7,228 bases of DNA, taken from contig JAOUQB010000117.1 of NCBI GenBank assembly GCA_029879555.1, positions 1 through 7,228 on the forward strand, written 5' to 3'. Positions 5,920 to 7,228 of this stretch are shown piece by piece. The first letter of the stretch is position 1. Every line of letters starts with the position of its first letter. The notes below the pieces were generated by a model. The model saw only the letters and a list, made by a program, of their open reading frames with translations. It was not told the DNA's origin and made no database searches. The position numbers and the translations under genes are program-made. Source of the stretch: Nitrospirota bacterium (GTDB lineage: Bacteria > Nitrospirota > Nitrospiria > Nitrospirales > UBA8639).

Positions 5920-6603
5920 TTAGGAAAGGAGAGCCGACGCTTCTGAGGTGGCTACACGTCGGAATTTTCGTCCGGATCGTGTTCGGTCTAAAATAGCGAC
6001 TTCGAGCCCTTCTAAGCTTGATTTAGGGTCGGCGCCCTTTTCAAATGCTTGTTGGCATAAGTGTAACGCTGCCTTGAGTGAGGGGCATATCTCTGTGGTT
6101 TCTTTCCGAAGAAACGTTAAGATGGCCTCGGATCGTCCGCCGATGGCCGTAAAATTTCTCTCATCGATAATGCTGCCATCGAAGGTGATGCGATAGAGTT
6201 CGTTGCCTTCTGGGATTTCACCCACTTGCGCCAGAAGGAGTTCGACTTCATAGGGTTTCATTTCTTGGCTAAACAGAGTGCCCAACGTTTGGGAGTACCC
6301 ATTGGCCAGAGAGCGAGCGGTTACGTCTTCTCGGCTATACATCATCCCTTTCATGTCAGCATGCTGGATTCCGGCTTTCCGAAGGTTTTCAAATTCGCTG
6401 TATCGACCGGCTCCTGAAAAGGCGATATTGTCATAAATCTCCGAAATTTTAAAAAGCGAGGTGCTCGGATTGTCCGCGACAAACAAGACTCCCTGGTCAT
6501 ATTCCATGGCAATAATCGAACGACCTTTGGCAATACCTTTTTTGGCATATTCTGCCCGGTCTTGCATCATTTGTTCGGGCGAGACGTAGAAGGGCATGGC
6601 CAT
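5920..6603 (-). CDS. prcA: 20S proteasome alpha subunit
   Basis: This 227-residue cytoplasmic protein forms the outer, non-catalytic heptameric rings of the 20S core, which gate entry and dock the ring ATPase. It follows actinobacterial PrcA closely: PFYVSPEQMMQDRAEYAKKG (4-23) gives the N-terminal gate segment and helix H0. GVLFVADNPSTSLFKISEIYD (38-58) follows, then AGRYSEFENLRKAGIQHAD (65-83), SLANGYSQTLGTLF (98-111), KPYEVELLLAQVGE (116-129) and ELYRITFDGSI (135-145). It lacks the N-terminal threonine of beta subunits, as expected. It is slightly shorter than mycobacterial PrcA, mainly because the acidic C-terminal tail is absent and it ends EASALLS. Its ATG lies three bases after the prcB stop, and a GGGA element inside the prcB end serves as ribosome site. 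A second ATG two codons later (6597) is possible. Tight spacing suits the matched stoichiometry of alpha and beta. Confidence 0.96.
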   Translation of the reverse strand: MAMPFYVSPEQMMQDRAEYAKKGIAKGRSIIAMEYDQGVLFVADNPSTSLFKISEIYDNIAFSGAGRYSEFENLRKAGIQHADMKGMMYSREDVTARSLANGYSQTLGTLFSQEMKPYEVELLLAQVGEIPEGNELYRITFDGSIIDERNFTAIGGRSEAILTFLRKETTEICPSLKAALHLCQQAFEKGADPKSSLEGLEVAILDRTRSGRKFRRVATSEASALLS

Positions 6604-6606
6604 GAT

Positions 6607-7228
6607 TTACGATTCCCGTTCTTCGGATAAGAGTTCTTGGCAGATTGTGGCAAGTTGAGAATCTTCGACGTCTCGCACTCCGTGACGATTGACTAATTTG
6701 ACGAGAGGGAAAATTTTACGGAGCAAGTCCGGGCCGCCGGTTCCCACATCTTCTTCGGCGGCATTGGAGAGGGCGCGAATGGCGATGCGTACCGCTTTGT
6801 CTTCGGGCAATTGTTTGCGGAAATGCTCCTTCAAGGTGAGCTTGGCATCCTTTCCGCCAGAGCCGACCGCATGAAATTCGGTATCTTCATACCGCCCCCC
6901 GGTAATGTCATATTTAAACAGACGCCCGGCTTCGCGTTTCTGATCGTATCCGACAAAGAGCGGAATGACGACAAGGCCTTGTAACACCATCGGAAAATTC
7001 GCTTTGACCATGTATCCAAGCCTGGTAGCCTTTCCTTCACAGGTCAGGGGTTTTCCGTCTAGTTTTTCATAATGTTCCAACTCGATACGAAACAGCTTGG
7101 CCATTTCCACGCATGGTCCAGCAGCCCCGGCGATGGCCATAGCGGAAAATTCATCGGTTTGAAACACCTTATCCATGCGATTGGCCGCAATTTGATATCC
7201 CTCTGTGGCTCGGCGATCTCCGGCAATT
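6607..7228 (-). CDS. prcB: 20S proteasome beta (catalytic) subunit, 5' end off the right edge
   Basis: The frame is open to the right edge and 206 codons are visible. The window enters the mature subunit at about residue 14 with IAGDRRATEGYQIAANRMDK, matching the strand and loop that follow catalytic Thr1. In standard beta-subunit numbering Asp17 (in GDRR) and Lys33 (in MDK), both needed for catalysis, are present. SAMAIAGAAGPCVEMAKLF follows, then ELEHYEKLDGKPL, the inner strand YDITGGRYEDTEFHAVGSGG, and ALSNAAEEDVGTGGPD. The propeptide and Thr1 should lie just outside, with Thr1 about 40 nt beyond the edge. A start at the internal ATG (7176) would remove Thr1 and Asp17 and is wrong. The protein assembles as the two inner heptameric rings and degrades Pup/UBact-tagged proteins. 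It precedes prcA by three nt. The mature length would be about 219 residues, a little shorter than the mycobacterial one. Confidence 0.96.
   Translation of the reverse strand, partial: IAGDRRATEGYQIAANRMDKVFQTDEFSAMAIAGAAGPCVEMAKLFRIELEHYEKLDGKPLTCEGKATRLGYMVKANFPMVLQGLVVIPLFVGYDQKREAGRLFKYDITGGRYEDTEFHAVGSGGKDAKLTLKEHFRKQLPEDKAVRIAIRALSNAAEEDVGTGGPDLLRKIFPLVKLVNRHGVRDVEDSQLATICQELLSEERES

Overview
The window is an almost fully coding stretch whose right half carries part of a bacterial 20S proteasome locus. Reading leftward on the minus strand, it holds the beta subunit (prcB, 5' end off the right edge), the alpha subunit (prcA), the Pup/UBact-type ligase (pafA), an exported M23 peptidase and a LOG-family (TIGR00730) phosphoribohydrolase. 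All five point the same way with gaps of 3, 134, -4 and 47 nt, so a shared transcription unit is plausible. Proteasomes are typical of Actinobacteria but also occur in some Gram-negative lineages, best known in Nitrospirota (Nitrospira, Leptospirillum). The TolC-family outer-membrane channel on the left shows that this organism is Gram-negative. GC content by eye is near one half. My best guess is a Nitrospira-like member of Nitrospirota, but this is inference and not a taxonomic proof.

Left part (1-2868): at the left edge is the N-terminal part of a short minus-strand ribbon-helix-helix antitoxin of FitA/VapB type. Next comes a full-length minus-strand TolC-like outer membrane factor (189-1784) without its pump partners. 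A 222-nt intergenic region separates it from a divergently oriented gene (2007-2846, plus strand) for an exported jelly-roll (LamG/DUF1080-like) protein. This gene converges on the LOG gene with only 22 nt between the stop codons.

Right part (2869-7228): PrcA and PrcB form the 20S core particle, with PrcB carrying the N-terminal-threonine protease sites. PafA attaches a small ubiquitin-like modifier (Pup, or UBact in Nitrospirota) to substrate lysines and so marks them for the core. The modifier, the depupylase Dop and the ring ATPase (Mpa/ARC) are not in the window and are expected upstream of prcB, beyond the right edge. The M23 start codon overlaps the pafA stop as ATGA. A LOG-family protein is a known proteasome substrate in Mycobacterium tuberculosis, so a LOG gene in the same directional run as pafA is the most suggestive context here. 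A perfect 7-bp inverted repeat lies directly in front of pafA and may tune its translation. No RNA genes, insertion sequences or CRISPR arrays were seen.
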